Shown: positions 34,093-42,729 of the stretch, in pieces
Layout: the number at the start of each line of letters is the position of its first letter
Position numbering within the stretch: the first letter of the stretch is position 1
NCBI GenBank assembly: GCA_947089905.1
Contig: CAMUMG010000014.1
Coordinates: 1 to 51,377 of the forward strand
From: an uncultured Lachnospiraceae bacterium
GTDB lineage: Bacteria > Bacillota > Clostridia > Lachnospirales > Lachnospiraceae
Reading direction: 5' to 3'
DNA length: 51,377 bases
Notes under the pieces: generated by a model
Databases searched by the model: none
Told to the model about the DNA's origin: nothing
What the model saw: only the letters and a program-made list of their open reading frames with translations
Translations under genes and position numbers: made by a program

Positions 34093-34803
34093 ATTTTGAA
34101 AAAAGTCGTTTAAAGCAGAATCTTCCTCTAAAGCTTCTTGAAATGATTGATTTACAGATTCAATTAATTCAGAAACATCAGACTGTTCTCGCATCTGTTT
34201 TAAAGATTCCTGTGTTTTAGTATCAATCTCTCCAAAATAAATCCATAGATGTTCTGATTGATCTTTAGTAATATAGAGTTCCTCAATAGATGGGGCATAG
34301 GTTTGTATAGTTGGCAGTTCGGCTTCATATACAAGATACACTACAAAATCAATTTCATTTATTCCTTTTTTGGTATAACAGTGAATATTGTGATAAGCTT
34401 TAATATATTCTGTCTTTTTTTGATAACTTTCAATATCAATTAGAGTAGCATTTAAAACAAGATCTTCAAAAGTATTTGTAGAATCTAATTTAGCGTTGAG
34501 AAAAGAAGTCAATAGTTCATTTATTTCTGGATAGGCATCATATTCTAATTTATTTTCGATAATAGTAGGAGTTGGTATTAAAGTTGGGGTGGGAGATGGA
34601 GAATGGATAGTAGGAGTTTTTTCTGCAACAAAAATACTTGGAGAGGGTTCATCCTTTATTAAAGTTTCATCTTTAAAATTGGCAGACTCAACAGTCTTTG
34701 GCTCAGAACCAGATGGGAGAGAAGAGAGAGTGAATGTAGCCATACCAAGACCCATGATTCCAATTGCACTATAAAGAATCAATTTTCTATATTTATACTG
34801 CAT
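34069..34803 (-). CDS. Secreted or membrane-anchored hypothetical protein
   Basis: This 244-aa protein has a hydrophobic N-terminal segment (about residues 8-28, LILYSAIGIMGLGMATFTL) as signal or anchor. A low-complexity linker rich in Ser, Pro and Thr follows, with SPSPTPTLIPTPT near residue 68. The C-terminal 150 residues are acidic and without known motif. Start 34803 has GAGG 6 nt upstream; the in-frame ATG at 34815 does not. No cell-wall anchor or enzyme motif is seen. Confidence 0.7.
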   Translation of the reverse strand: MQYKYRKLILYSAIGIMGLGMATFTLSSLPSGSEPKTVESANFKDETLIKDEPSPSIFVAEKTPTIHSPSPTPTLIPTPTIIENKLEYDAYPEINELLTSFLNAKLDSTNTFEDLVLNATLIDIESYQKKTEYIKAYHNIHCYTKKGINEIDFVVYLVYEAELPTIQTYAPSIEELYITKDQSEHLWIYFGEIDTKTQESLKQMREQSDVSELIESVNQSFQEALEEDSALNDFFQNLTSSTVK

Positions 34804-34853
34804 AATAATCCTCATTTCTAAAATGTATTTGTCCTGAATTAGTCTTGAAAAAT

Positions 34854-34890
34854 AAAGGATTCGATGGCTTAGGGAAGCTTCGAATCCTTT
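34854..34890 (-). terminator. Terminator downstream of tRNA-Arg
   Basis: AAAGGATTCGA (34854-34864) pairs with TCGAATCCTTT (34880-34890) over 11 bp. On the minus strand the tRNA transcript would reach this stem and then a T-rich tract. Confidence 0.7.
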
Positions 34891-34926
34891 TGTCTTACAA
34901 AAATAAATTTTCTCTTTAGGGAGAAG

Positions 34927-34999
34927 TGCACCAGATAGGATTTGAACCTACGACCTTCAGCTTCGGAAGCTGCTACTCTATCCACTGCGCTACTGGTGC
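34927..34999 (-). tRNA. tRNA-Arg (anticodon CCG)
   Basis: On the minus strand, the acceptor GCACCAG pairs with CTGGTGC. The T arm GTAGGTTCAAATCCTAT is standard, and the anticodon loop TTCCGAA gives CCG, which reads CGG arginine codons. The length is 73 nt and no CCA is encoded. The D stem has a mismatch, and the top pair of the anticodon stem is G-A. Confidence 0.88.
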
Positions 35000-35114
35000 A
35001 AAATGAACGATCATTTTTAGTATAACGGATCTTTTATAAAATGTAAATAGTCTATTTGAAAAAATAATAAAAATAATGAAATAAATAATGATAGAAACAA
35101 GCGTTCATTTGTGG

Positions 35115-35120
35115 TATACT
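35115..35120 (+). promoter_or_regulatory. Extended -10 of the pseudouridine synthase gene
   Basis: TGGTATACT (TATACT 35115-35120) is an extended -10 with a weak -35 (TAGAAA 17 bp upstream). It lies 46 bp before the start codon at 35166. Confidence 0.5.
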
Positions 35121-35165
35121 TAAATACTAGAGAGAAGTAACCGCGAAAGAAAGGAAAATCTGATC

Positions 35166-35951
35166 ATGGCAAAACACAGAAAACAATTTTTTGAGAAGGA
35201 AGATCAGGAAAAAGCCATTCGAATTAATAAATATTTAAGCGATGCGGGAGTTTGTTCCAGAAGAGAGGCAGATCGTCATATTGAAGCGGGAGATGTAGAG
35301 ATTGACGGAAAGGTAGCAGTACCAGGGAGTAAAGTATTACCAAAACAAAAAGTTACATTTTTGGGAAAAGAAATAAAACCAGAAACACGTCTTATTTTAC
35401 TGGCATTTTACAAACCAAAGGGTATTGTTTGTACTACTGCAAAAGATGAACCAGATAATATTATTGACTATATTCACTATGAAAGTAGAATTTATCCGAT
35501 AGGACGCTTAGATAAAGATTCAGAAGGTTTAATTCTTTTGACAAATCATGGAATGGTAATGGATAACATATTAAGAAGTAGTTATGAACATGAGAAAGAA
35601 TATCTTGTAAGTGTCAGTAAACCTCTGACACCACAGTTTTTAAAAAAAATGTCAGAAGGTGTACCAATTCTTAATACAATAACAAAGCCCTGTCATGTGG
35701 AAGAGGTTGATAAAACAACCTTTCGAATTGTTTTAACGCAAGGGTTAAATCGTCAAATTCGACGAATGTGTGAAACTTTAGGTTATCGTGTAACACAACT
35801 AAAAAGAATTCGGATTATGAATATTCATCTAGGAAGATTAAAACCTGGGACTTATCGAAATTTAACTGATTGGGAATTGGAAGAATTAAAGTTGGGATTG
35901 ACACAGGGTTTAGAGCAGTACAATAATAAAAATAAGAATAGACAAGATTGA
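35166..35951 (+). CDS. rluF: 23S rRNA pseudouridine synthase, RluF-like
   Basis: This 261-aa protein has an N-terminal S4 RNA-binding domain (RINKYLSDAGVCSRREAD) and a pseudouridine synthase domain with catalytic motif GRLDKDSEGLILLTN (D116). The late motif VLTQGLNRQIRRMCETLGY belongs to the RluB/E/F branch. RluF modifies 23S rRNA U2604; the match in the middle (GVPILNTITKPC) also favours RluF. RsuA and RluB are close alternatives. The operon appears to continue into ligA 68 bp downstream. Confidence 0.82.
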   Translation: MAKHRKQFFEKEDQEKAIRINKYLSDAGVCSRREADRHIEAGDVEIDGKVAVPGSKVLPKQKVTFLGKEIKPETRLILLAFYKPKGIVCTTAKDEPDNIIDYIHYESRIYPIGRLDKDSEGLILLTNHGMVMDNILRSSYEHEKEYLVSVSKPLTPQFLKKMSEGVPILNTITKPCHVEEVDKTTFRIVLTQGLNRQIRRMCETLGYRVTQLKRIRIMNIHLGRLKPGTYRNLTDWELEELKLGLTQGLEQYNNKNKNRQD

Positions 35952-36019
35952 AAAATAAAAATTTCCAACTATTTGTGCTATTAATAAAGTAGTTGCAGTA
36001 AGGAGGATAAGAATCACAA

Positions 36020-37990
36020 ATGGAGTCGAAACGTCAACGTATTCAGGAATTAATCGAGCTTTTAAATAAAGCTGCCTATATGTATGAGCAAAAAGATCAG
36101 GAAATTATGAGTAATTTTGAGTATGATAAACTCTACGATGAACTTTTAGCATTAGAAAAAGAAACTGGTCTGATTTTTGCAAACAGTCCTACTCAAAAGA
36201 CAGGATATGAGGTTGTCAGTGAGCTTCCAAAAGAACAACATGAATCACCAATGCTTTCTTTGGATAAAACAAAAGAGGTAGAAACATTAAAAGAATGGTT
36301 GGGAGAAAAAGAGGGAGTTTTGTCTTGGAAGATGGACGGACTGACAATAGTGCTTACCTATCGAGACGGAAACTTAGTCAAGGCGGTTACAAGAGGAAAT
36401 GGGGAAGTAGGAGAGGTAGTTACGAATAATGCAAGAGTATTTCAAAATGTCCCTTTAAAAATATCTTATTTGGGAGAGTTAATTCTTCGTGGAGAAGCTG
36501 TGATTCGCTATTCAGATTTTGAACGTATCAACGCTAAAATAGAAGAAGGGGAAGCAAAATATAAAAATCCGAGAAATCTCTGTAGTGGTGCGGTAAGACA
36601 GTTAAATAATGAAATTACAGCTAAAAGAAATGTAAACTTTGTAGCATTTGCATTGATAAAAACAGGAGAAGACTGTTTTTTTGCAACTAGAAAAGAGCAG
36701 TTTGACTGGCTGAGAAATCAGGGATTTGAAGTAGTAGAACAGCATCTTGTCTGTGAAGACAATATAGAAAAAAGCGTTCAGTGGTTTGCACAACAGATTG
36801 AACACAATGATTATCCATCAGATGGATTAGTCTTAATATATAATGATATCGCCTATGGACAATCACTGGGGAGAACTGCAAAATATCCAAGAGATGCCAT
36901 TGCTTTTAAATGGAAAGATGAATTAAAAGAAACAAAACTATTAGAAATAGAATGGAGTGCTTCTAGGACAGGTCTAATTAATCCAATTGCTATATTTGAA
37001 CCAATAGAGCTAGAAGGTACAACAGTCAGTCGGGCAAGTTTGCATAATATCAGTATTATGGAAGGGTTAGAACTTGGAATTGGAGATATCATTCAAGTAT
37101 ATAAAGCTAATATGATCATTCCACAGGTAGCAGAAAATTTGACGAAGAGCGGACTTTGTACAATACCAGAAGAATGTCCTGTCTGTAAAGGAAAAACGCA
37201 GATTAAGGAAGAAAATGATGTAAAAGTATTAATCTGTACAAATCCAGATTGCTTGGCAAAAAAAATCAAAGCATTTACTCATTTTGTAGGCAGAGATGCA
37301 ATGAATATAGAGGGACTTTCAGAAGCCACGATTGAAAAGTTAATTGCAAAGGGATTTGTCAGTGAACTGGCAGATCTGTTTCATCTGGAAAAATATGAAG
37401 AAGAGATTACAAAAATGGAAGGGTTCGGAAAACGCTCTTTTGCTAATTTAATAACTTCTATTAATCGCGCTAGAACAACTACTCCTGCAAAATTTATTTT
37501 TAGTCTGGGTATTTTAAATATTGGACTATCCACAGCAAAATTAATCTGTAAAGAATATAAAAATGATATAACAAAAGTTTTAGAGGCAAAAGCAGAAGAT
37601 CTAACAGGAATAGAAGGGGTAGGAGAAGTAATTGCAAATACTTTTGTAAGCTTCTTTGAAAAAGAGAATAATAAAAAGATGACGCTTGATGTCTTAGAAG
37701 AAATTCAGTTCGAGCCAGAAAAAGAACAAGCTGCTCAAGTTTTAGATGGAAAGACATTTGTTATCACAGGAAGTTTAACGAAATATGAAAATAGAAATGC
37801 ATTAAAAGAGGAAATTGAACGATTAGGTGGTAAAGTATCTGGTTCAGTTAGTTCGAAAACGAACTATTTGATCAATAATGATAATACCTCAAATTCTTCC
37901 AAAAATAAAAAGGCAAGAGAGTTAAATATCCCAGTTATTACAGAAGAGGAATTTATAGCACTGCTACAAGAGATTCAAGGAGAGGAATAG
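36020..37990 (+). CDS. ligA: NAD-dependent DNA ligase
   Basis: This 656-aa protein has an Ia domain, an adenylation domain with the lysine motif KMDG (K104), an OB fold, a zinc finger (C386, C389, C406, C411), helix-hairpin-helix repeats and a C-terminal BRCT domain ([16 protein letters not shown]). Motifs commonly RGDG and GEDVT in LigA are RGNG and GEVVT here, a variant I believe also occurs in other clostridial ligases. AAGGAGG precedes the start. It seals nicks in replication and repair. If a second ligA exists elsewhere, this may be the accessory copy. Confidence 0.9.
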   Translation: MESKRQRIQELIELLNKAAYMYEQKDQEIMSNFEYDKLYDELLALEKETGLIFANSPTQKTGYEVVSELPKEQHESPMLSLDKTKEVETLKEWLGEKEGVLSWKMDGLTIVLTYRDGNLVKAVTRGNGEVGEVVTNNARVFQNVPLKISYLGELILRGEAVIRYSDFERINAKIEEGEAKYKNPRNLCSGAVRQLNNEITAKRNVNFVAFALIKTGEDCFFATRKEQFDWLRNQGFEVVEQHLVCEDNIEKSVQWFAQQIEHNDYPSDGLVLIYNDIAYGQSLGRTAKYPRDAIAFKWKDELKETKLLEIEWSASRTGLINPIAIFEPIELEGTTVSRASLHNISIMEGLELGIGDIIQVYKANMIIPQVAENLTKSGLCTIPEECPVCKGKTQIKEENDVKVLICTNPDCLAKKIKAFTHFVGRDAMNIEGLSEATIEKLIAKGFVSELADLFHLEKYEEEITKMEGFGKRSFANLITSINRARTTTPAKFIFSLGILNIGLSTAKLICKEYKNDITKVLEAKAEDLTGIEGVGEVIANTFVSFFEKENNKKMTLDVLEEIQFEPEKEQAAQVLDGKTFVITGSLTKYENRNALKEEIERLGGKVSGSVSSKTNYLINNDNTSNSSKNKKARELNIPVITEEEFIALLQEIQGEE

Positions 37991-37992
37991 GT

Positions 37993-38898
37993 ATGCCTAT
38001 TAAAGTACAAAGTAACTTACCAGCCAAAAAGATATTAGAGGAAGAAAATATTTTTATTATGGATGAAACAAGAGCATTACATCAAGACATTCGACCTCTA
38101 AAAATCGTAATTTTAAATTTAATGCCTTTAAAAGAGGAAACAGAGCTTCAACTACTTAGAAGTCTTTCTAATACACCATTACAAGTAGATATTACATTTC
38201 TTACGACTGCTTCTTATATAGGAAAAAATACAGCAGTCAGCCATTTAGAGCAATTTTATCTGACTTTTGAAGATATCAAAGAAAAAAAGTTTGATGGATT
38301 ACTGATCACCGGTGCACCAGTAGAACAGATGGAATTTGAAAAGGTAAGCTACTGGGAAGAACTAAAGGCTATTATGGAATGGTCAAAAACACATATTACT
38401 TCTACTTTACATGTATGCTGGGGAGCACAGGCAGGACTTTATTATCACTATGGAATTCAAAAACAGATACTTGAAAAAAAGGTATTTGGAGTTTATGAAC
38501 ATCATGTACTAAAAAGAAAAGAACCCTTTGTAAGAGGATTTGACGATATTTTTTATGCACCCCATTCAAGGCATACTGAAGTTTCAGCAGAGGAAATTAG
38601 AAAACATCCAAAACTTACTATACTGGCAGAATCACAAGAAGCAGGAGTATTTATTGTGTTAGCAGAAGGCGGAAAACAACTTTTTGTCATGGGACATCCC
38701 GAATATGATCGTATGACACTAGATAAAGAATACAAAAGAGATTTAGGTAAAGGACTTGATATTGACCTTCCAAAAAATTATTATCCAAAAGATTGTCCTG
38801 ATTTAAAACCAACTCTTCTTTGGAGAGCACATGCAAATACAATGTACAGTAATTGGCTCAATTATTACGTGTATCAAAGTACTCCTTATGAATTGTAG
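37993..38898 (+). CDS. metA: Homoserine O-acyltransferase, predicted acetyl-CoA type
   Basis: This 301-aa MetA-family protein has the catalytic triad exactly at the family positions: C142 (HVCWG), H235 and E237 (MGHPEYD). Position 111 is Glu (GAPVE). A Glu there has been reported to give acetyl rather than succinyl specificity, so O-acetylhomoserine is the probable product. It starts 2 bp after the ligA stop and is probably co-transcribed. It is the first committed step of methionine synthesis. Confidence 0.9.
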   Translation: MPIKVQSNLPAKKILEEENIFIMDETRALHQDIRPLKIVILNLMPLKEETELQLLRSLSNTPLQVDITFLTTASYIGKNTAVSHLEQFYLTFEDIKEKKFDGLLITGAPVEQMEFEKVSYWEELKAIMEWSKTHITSTLHVCWGAQAGLYYHYGIQKQILEKKVFGVYEHHVLKRKEPFVRGFDDIFYAPHSRHTEVSAEEIRKHPKLTILAESQEAGVFIVLAEGGKQLFVMGHPEYDRMTLDKEYKRDLGKGLDIDLPKNYYPKDCPDLKPTLLWRAHANTMYSNWLNYYVYQSTPYEL

Positions 38899-38990
38899 GA
38901 AGTATTAAAAAGCTAGTATTTATGCGGGTTTGAAGGGTTTAAAAAAATAGGAAGATATCAAGGTGTAGAAGATGCCATAAAAAATAGTTA

Positions 38991-39332
38991 TTAAGGATAA
39001 TTATCATCATGCCACGTTATAAATGGAGGTATTTTATGGTATTTTTCAAAATATTCAAGAGCCTTTACCACCTGTTCTGCGGGCAACACATAAGATAATG
39101 GATATGGGTTAAGTTCACCATTTATTATAAAGTTCATGGTCTTATTATCATTATCTGTGCCAGTATAGTTTGGACTTCTGGAACTTAATCCTGAGTCCCC
39201 TTCCTCATTATAATAATTGAGCCAACCACAATCACCATTTATCAATCCACACATTGCCCGCTCATCATCTGTTTCTTTTGAATAAACCCAGATTTCCTTA
39301 TATTGACCGTTTTCCCAACTATCAATGATCAT
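38991..39332 (-). CDS. Orphan Imm1-like immunity protein
   Basis: This 113-aa protein resembles the Imm1 immunity family, with a WLNYYNEEGDSGLSSRSPN core, an ALEYFEKYHKIPPFITW C-terminal motif and acidic character. Imm1 proteins neutralise polymorphic toxins. No toxin gene adjoins it. ATG 39332 has AAGGAG upstream; the longer frame to 39476 has none and would cross a hairpin. It is the first of three small minus-strand genes of this kind in the island. Confidence 0.6.
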   Translation of the reverse strand: MIIDSWENGQYKEIWVYSKETDDERAMCGLINGDCGWLNYYNEEGDSGLSSRSPNYTGTDNDNKTMNFIINGELNPYPLSYVLPAEQVVKALEYFEKYHKIPPFITWHDDNYP

Positions 39333-39423
39333 AACGTATTTCTCCTTAAATAGTAAAATGAATTTATAACTGGCTTTATTATACAACATCAGCCTGTTAG
39401 ATGGAATAGATTTCCCAAAAAAT

Positions 39424-39470
39424 TTTCTATCTGAAAATAACTTGTAATATAAGGTATTTTCAGATAGAAA
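39424..39470. repeat. Perfect 16-bp inverted repeat
   Basis: TTTCTATCTGAAAATA (39424-39439) and its exact reverse complement (39455-39470) flank a 15-nt spacer, 90-140 bp upstream of the Imm1-like gene. It may be an operator, or a scar from a mobile element. Confidence 0.5.
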
Positions 39471-39509
39471 GTCCACAAAGGGTAGCTTCTTTTGTGATGA
39501 TTGGAGCAG

Positions 39510-39524
39510 ATTTAAAATCGAGAA
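39510..39524 (+). repeat. 15-bp direct repeat, left copy
   Basis: ATTTAAAATCGAGAA occurs here and again, in the same orientation, at 42388-42402. The two copies bracket the immunity, AAA and AraC island. A chance match in AT-rich sequence cannot be excluded. Confidence 0.35.
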
Positions 39525-39815
39525 TTAACAGATTGATTGAAGATACTTATTTGACATATACTACTAAATATGATACTTTTGTAGTGATTAATAAATATCT
39601 ATCTTTTATAGAAAGGCAAATTTAAAAGAGTACATAAGTTATTATACCAAAATATCTTCTAAGTAAAATGTATTGAGAAGAGGATAAAAGGTATATCTTT
39701 TGTATAATTTTAGATTTGCTTATTTATATATAAAATTTTATTATGATTAATTGTAAAAAGTATTTTGTAGTAAGTAATATAGTAGGATAAAAATATAAAT
39801 GAGCAGGTAAGCTAT

Positions 39816-40131
39816 ATGAAGGTAAAATATCGAATTTGAAAATTTAAAGACAAACCTAAAAATTGAAAGAATTTACTTTTACAAAAATATTACTTTATTA
39901 GTAGGTTTATCAGGAGTAAGAAAGACACAAATTTTAAATGCAGTAGAATATTTTTTAAATCTTGCTGTTGATAAAGATATATTATTACTGCCATATCGTG
40001 TTAGTATGGGTATGGCAATCGATAAAGATAATTATGAGTGGTCGTATGAAATTAATAACTTAAACAAGAAAAAGTTGCCTTGTTTTTGTTCTCAATCATT
40101 TCTGATACCTTATTCTTTCGGTACTGTTTAA
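39816..40131 (+). pseudogene. Truncated, frameshifted AAA-family ATPase
   Basis: ATG 39816 starts MKVKYRI, then a stop (39837). The frame +1 reads on as IEFENLKTNLKIERI and LLVGLSGVRKTQILNAVEY, matching the N-terminus of an AAA/ABC-type ATPase. A 2-bp deletion after codon 5 explains this. The Walker A GLSGVRKT is altered from GLSGAGKT. The similarity ends near LNKKKLP, and the frame stops at 40131. Intact relatives are several hundred residues long, so only the N-terminal part remains. It is not a functional gene. Confidence 0.65.
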
Positions 40132-40147
40132 CCTCCCTTAATACTGT

Positions 40148-40410
40148 TTACAACATATACTTGTTAGATTTTGTAATGGGTTCTTCCTTTCTAAATAATC
40201 TGACACAAAAATATGTTTGAAGCCTACTCCAAACATCTAGTAATTTTTCAGTCAATTCTGAAAAATAGAGCGGTAAAGCAATCAAAATGTTATCATATTT
40301 TTGTAGGTATTTATATATTTTCTGCATTTCATCATCTATTGCACATCTATTATTTTCTCAACAATACTGACAATTAGGCCTTATTATACTTACGAGCGAT
40401 AAATTTTGAA
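40148..40410 (-). pseudogene. Broken NADPH-dependent flavin reductase (flavodoxin-like fold)
   Basis: The minus strand reads IIRPNCQYC, then a TGA where the family has Trp, then ENNRCAIDDEMQKIYKYL, NILIALPLYFSELTEKLLD and WSRLQTYFCVRLFRK, ending at 40148. These are the motifs of NADPH-dependent FMN reductases of the flavodoxin family. The N-terminal half with the FMN loop is missing, and a nonsense codon interrupts the remainder. The right boundary is approximate. Confidence 0.6.
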
Positions 40411-40550
40411 AAAGAAAATAACAATGTTATATAAATTTCAAAGGCATCTATTTCTTTAAAACGCCTTGCAACATTTTATAAACTATAACAACAATTATCA
40501 AGATTTTTAAAAAGATTTTTGCTATATTATTTTCGAAGGGAGGGGACAAT

Positions 40551-41462
40551 ATGAATCAATGGAGTATACCTGTTCAAAAGATGATTGATTGGATTGAGAA
40601 CAACATTAAAGAAAACCCGACTTTATTAGAACTGTCAAACCATGTTGGCTATTCGCCTTATTATTGTTCAAGTCAATTTCATAAAGTCAGTGGCATGACT
40701 CTAAAAAGTTATTTAGCTGGACGTAGATTATGTTATGCCGCGATCGCATTGCGCGATACTACAGATAAAATTATCGACATAGCCCTACAATATGGTTTTT
40801 CATCCCAAGAAGCTTTTACAAGAGCCTTTGTGAGAGCATATGGATGTACACCATATACTTATCGGATGCACCCAAGACCAATCAAACTCTCCATTAAGTA
40901 TGATGTCCTTAAACCTGACAAAAAAATATTCGGAGGAATTAATATGAGTACAGTCAAAGAAACGAACATAAGATTTGAATTTATTCCAGAACATAAATAT
41001 ATTGGTATATGGGATATTCGTTCGAAAAATTACGGAGATTTTTGGAAATACCATAATTGCGATGAAATCTGTGGAATCATTGATAGTATGCGCAATGTGT
41101 CACTTGAAGTTGTGGGATGTCATCAGGCGGGGTGGTTCTACGAAAAGGGTCAAAAAGGATATTTTTATGGTCTTGGCGTACCTGCTGATTATGATGGTGT
41201 AGTACCTGACGGATTTGAAATCCGCGAAATACCTGCGTCAGCTTATTTGGTTTTTTTCCATCCACCATTTGATTATCTTGCCGATAATGAGGAAGTTATG
41301 ATGAAAGTTGAGAATCTTGCATGGAACTATAAACTTAACACAAACGATAAATGGTGGATTCCGAGTGGCTATGAATGGAACGAAACATTTTGTCCTGATT
41401 ATCAACGCCATTTTCCTGAAGTCATAGGTTATGAAATATTACGTCCTGTTTGTAAAATTTAG
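40551..41462 (+). CDS. AraC-family regulator with C-terminal effector-binding domain
   Basis: This 303-aa protein has an N-terminal AraC HTH pair (LLELSNHVGYSPYYCSSQFH and IIDIALQYGFSSQEAFTRAF). After residue 115 comes a GyrI/AraC effector-type domain (FEFIPEHKYIGIWDI, YFYGLGVPADYDG). Such proteins sense small hydrophobic or drug-like molecules. It has a strong GGGAGGGGA site. Base composition is less AT-rich than its neighbours (GCCGCGATCGCATTGCGCG), which suggests recent acquisition. No obvious target gene adjoins it. Confidence 0.85.
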   Translation: MNQWSIPVQKMIDWIENNIKENPTLLELSNHVGYSPYYCSSQFHKVSGMTLKSYLAGRRLCYAAIALRDTTDKIIDIALQYGFSSQEAFTRAFVRAYGCTPYTYRMHPRPIKLSIKYDVLKPDKKIFGGINMSTVKETNIRFEFIPEHKYIGIWDIRSKNYGDFWKYHNCDEICGIIDSMRNVSLEVVGCHQAGWFYEKGQKGYFYGLGVPADYDGVVPDGFEIREIPASAYLVFFHPPFDYLADNEEVMMKVENLAWNYKLNTNDKWWIPSGYEWNETFCPDYQRHFPEVIGYEILRPVCKI

Positions 41463-41498
41463 CCTCTATTAAATTTTTGAATTAAAAATATAAATACT

Positions 41499-41855
41499 CT
41501 AAATTCCAAAGTGTATTATATATTTATCATTTTTTATTGCTTCTTCTATTTTATTAATTAAATAAATTAATTGAGTTTGTTTTACCTTAGAATTAGCATC
41601 AATAATAATATCGCGAGATAGGTTTAGGGATTCTGGGGGGATAATAGTAATACCACTTTCGTCAAGTCCATAAAATTGATGTAAAGATGAACTTAAATAT
41701 GTTTTTACTTTTTTCCAATTTTCTGAATAGCTATCAATAACATAATCCATTAAGTGTATACTTATAGGTATACACTTATATTTTTCTGGTTCATATTCTT
41801 TATAGACTTTATTTTCTTCAAATTGTTCTATTATTCCAAATTGATGTTTTGCCAT
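41499..41855 (-). CDS. Small uncharacterised protein, possible immunity type
   Basis: This 118-aa protein starts MAKHQFGIIEQF and contains EYEPEKYKCIPI, ESGITIIPPESL and the terminal IIHFGI. I recall such proteins as a recurring Lachnospiraceae family without known function, often in islands of immunity genes. ATG 41855 has AAAGGAAA upstream; a longer frame starts at 41876. There is no membrane segment. It may protect against a toxin, which is inferred from its neighbours only. Confidence 0.6.
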   Translation of the reverse strand: MAKHQFGIIEQFEENKVYKEYEPEKYKCIPISIHLMDYVIDSYSENWKKVKTYLSSSLHQFYGLDESGITIIPPESLNLSRDIIIDANSKVKQTQLIYLINKIEEAIKNDKYIIHFGI

Positions 41856-41923
41856 AAAATTTTCCTTTCTATTCAAACTAAATAATGCTTTATATAATAT
41901 ATTTTTAATATTCTTAGAAAATT

Positions 41924-42238
41924 TTAAATTTTTGTACAGTAAATTTCTATTTCATCATGCGAAAGCATTTCATCTAAAACAGTTTTAATAATCTTATCAG
42001 ACATTTCAGAAATTAAAATCATATCCGTTGCACAAAAATAGGTACCGTTCAAACATTCACCAGACAACTGATTTTTCTTTCGCAGAGTTTCAATGTTTTT
42101 ATAAGTAAAAAATGTAGCCACCCATTTGCTACCATCACTTAATTCAAAAATCACATCTGAATTGCAATCAAAACAATCAAATGGACTTTGCGTTTCCAAA
42201 AATTCATACCATACTTTTTTAATATGTTTATTTTCCAT
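41924..42238 (-). CDS. Small immunity-like protein linked to a toxin tail
   Basis: This 104-aa protein has SDVIFELSDGSKWVATFFTY, LSGECLNGTYFCATDMILI and a terminal acidic segment, resembling a family of cytoplasmic immunity proteins found after polymorphic toxins. Its ATG overlaps by one base the stop of an open reading remnant with an AAGGAG site inside it. That is exactly how toxin-immunity pairs are coupled. The toxin itself is reduced to a fragment. Confidence 0.6.
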   Translation of the reverse strand: MENKHIKKVWYEFLETQSPFDCFDCNSDVIFELSDGSKWVATFFTYKNIETLRKKNQLSGECLNGTYFCATDMILISEMSDKIIKTVLDEMLSHDEIEIYCTKI

Positions 42239-42411
42239 TATAGATACTCCTTGTTATTCTTTCCGTTTAGTTTACCACAATAGCCACCATTTTTCCACCC
42301 TCTTAAATTTCTTCTGGAGTAGAAAAATTTATTTAAGGCATTTTCAGAAATTTCCCATAAGCACTTACAAAGGCTTATAAAACAATAATTTAAAATCGAG
42401 AAAGTTCTATT
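42238..42411 (-). pseudogene. C-terminal remnant of a probable polymorphic toxin
   Basis: 57 open codons without a start end in TAATG, coupling to the immunity-like gene. The C-terminal part reads NKFFYSRRNLRGWKNGGYCG, rich in basic and aromatic residues as in nuclease or RNase toxin ends. The upstream body is absent. The 15-bp direct repeat (42388-42402) lies at its 5' end, where the sequence is probably truncated. Confidence 0.4.
42388..42402 (+). repeat. 15-bp direct repeat, right copy
   Basis: This is an exact match to 39510-39524, in the same orientation, 2.9 kb away. It overlaps the toxin-tail remnant. Confidence 0.35.
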
Positions 42412-42527
42412 TTAGTTAAAATATTAAATATGTATAGAGTATGATTAAGACAGAAAAATATTTTATTAAATGTATAGATACTACTATAAATCGAATTGAG
42501 TTATCTTTGTATGAATAATAATTATTA

Positions 42528-42556
42528 TTGAATAAAAAGAGGTAATTTGTTATAAT
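42528..42556 (+). promoter_or_regulatory. Strong promoter without an intact gene
   Basis: TTGAAT (42528-42533), 17 bp and TATAAT (42551-42556), preceded by TGT as an extended -10. Downstream are only 110-150 nt before the hairpin at 42668. The open codons (KKFWHNKAFLNIKKQIKKII region, 42580-42680) lack a start codon. It may drive a small RNA or belong to a dead gene. Confidence 0.55.
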
Positions 42557-42663
42557 AGTAAAAGCTGAAACGAAAGGATTTAGGATAAAAAATTTTGGCA
42601 TAACAAAGCTTTTTTAAATATAAAAAAACAGATCAAGAAGATTATAGATATTTCAAAGGAATT

Positions 42664-42713
42664 AAAAAAGGGATCATGACAAAAATTAAAAAGTAAATAT
42701 GTCATGATCCTTT
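42664..42713 (-). terminator. Terminator of the chemoreceptor gene
   Basis: Arms 42668-42681 and 42700-42713 form a 14-bp stem (GGATCATGACA type). On the minus strand the stem is followed by six T (42669-42664). The stem also stops transcription in the other direction, though with fewer T residues. Confidence 0.8.
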
Positions 42714-42729
42714 GATATTAGATTAAAAA

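Larger units (their letters stand above)
39410..39625 (+). pseudogene. Open fragment without start, possible gene remnant
   Basis: A 71-codon open frame reads with good codon character (IESPQRVASFVMIGADLKSR, then TKYDTFVVINKY), but it has no ribosome site and contains a 16-bp palindrome. It may be the 3' end of a deleted gene. I do not recognise the protein. It contains one copy of the 15-bp repeat found at the other end of this island. Confidence 0.3.

Noticed and set aside
42440..42517. 25-codon open frame (MIKTEKYFIKC)
   Set aside because: It has no ribosome site and no recognisable family. It is more likely chance or remnant sequence.
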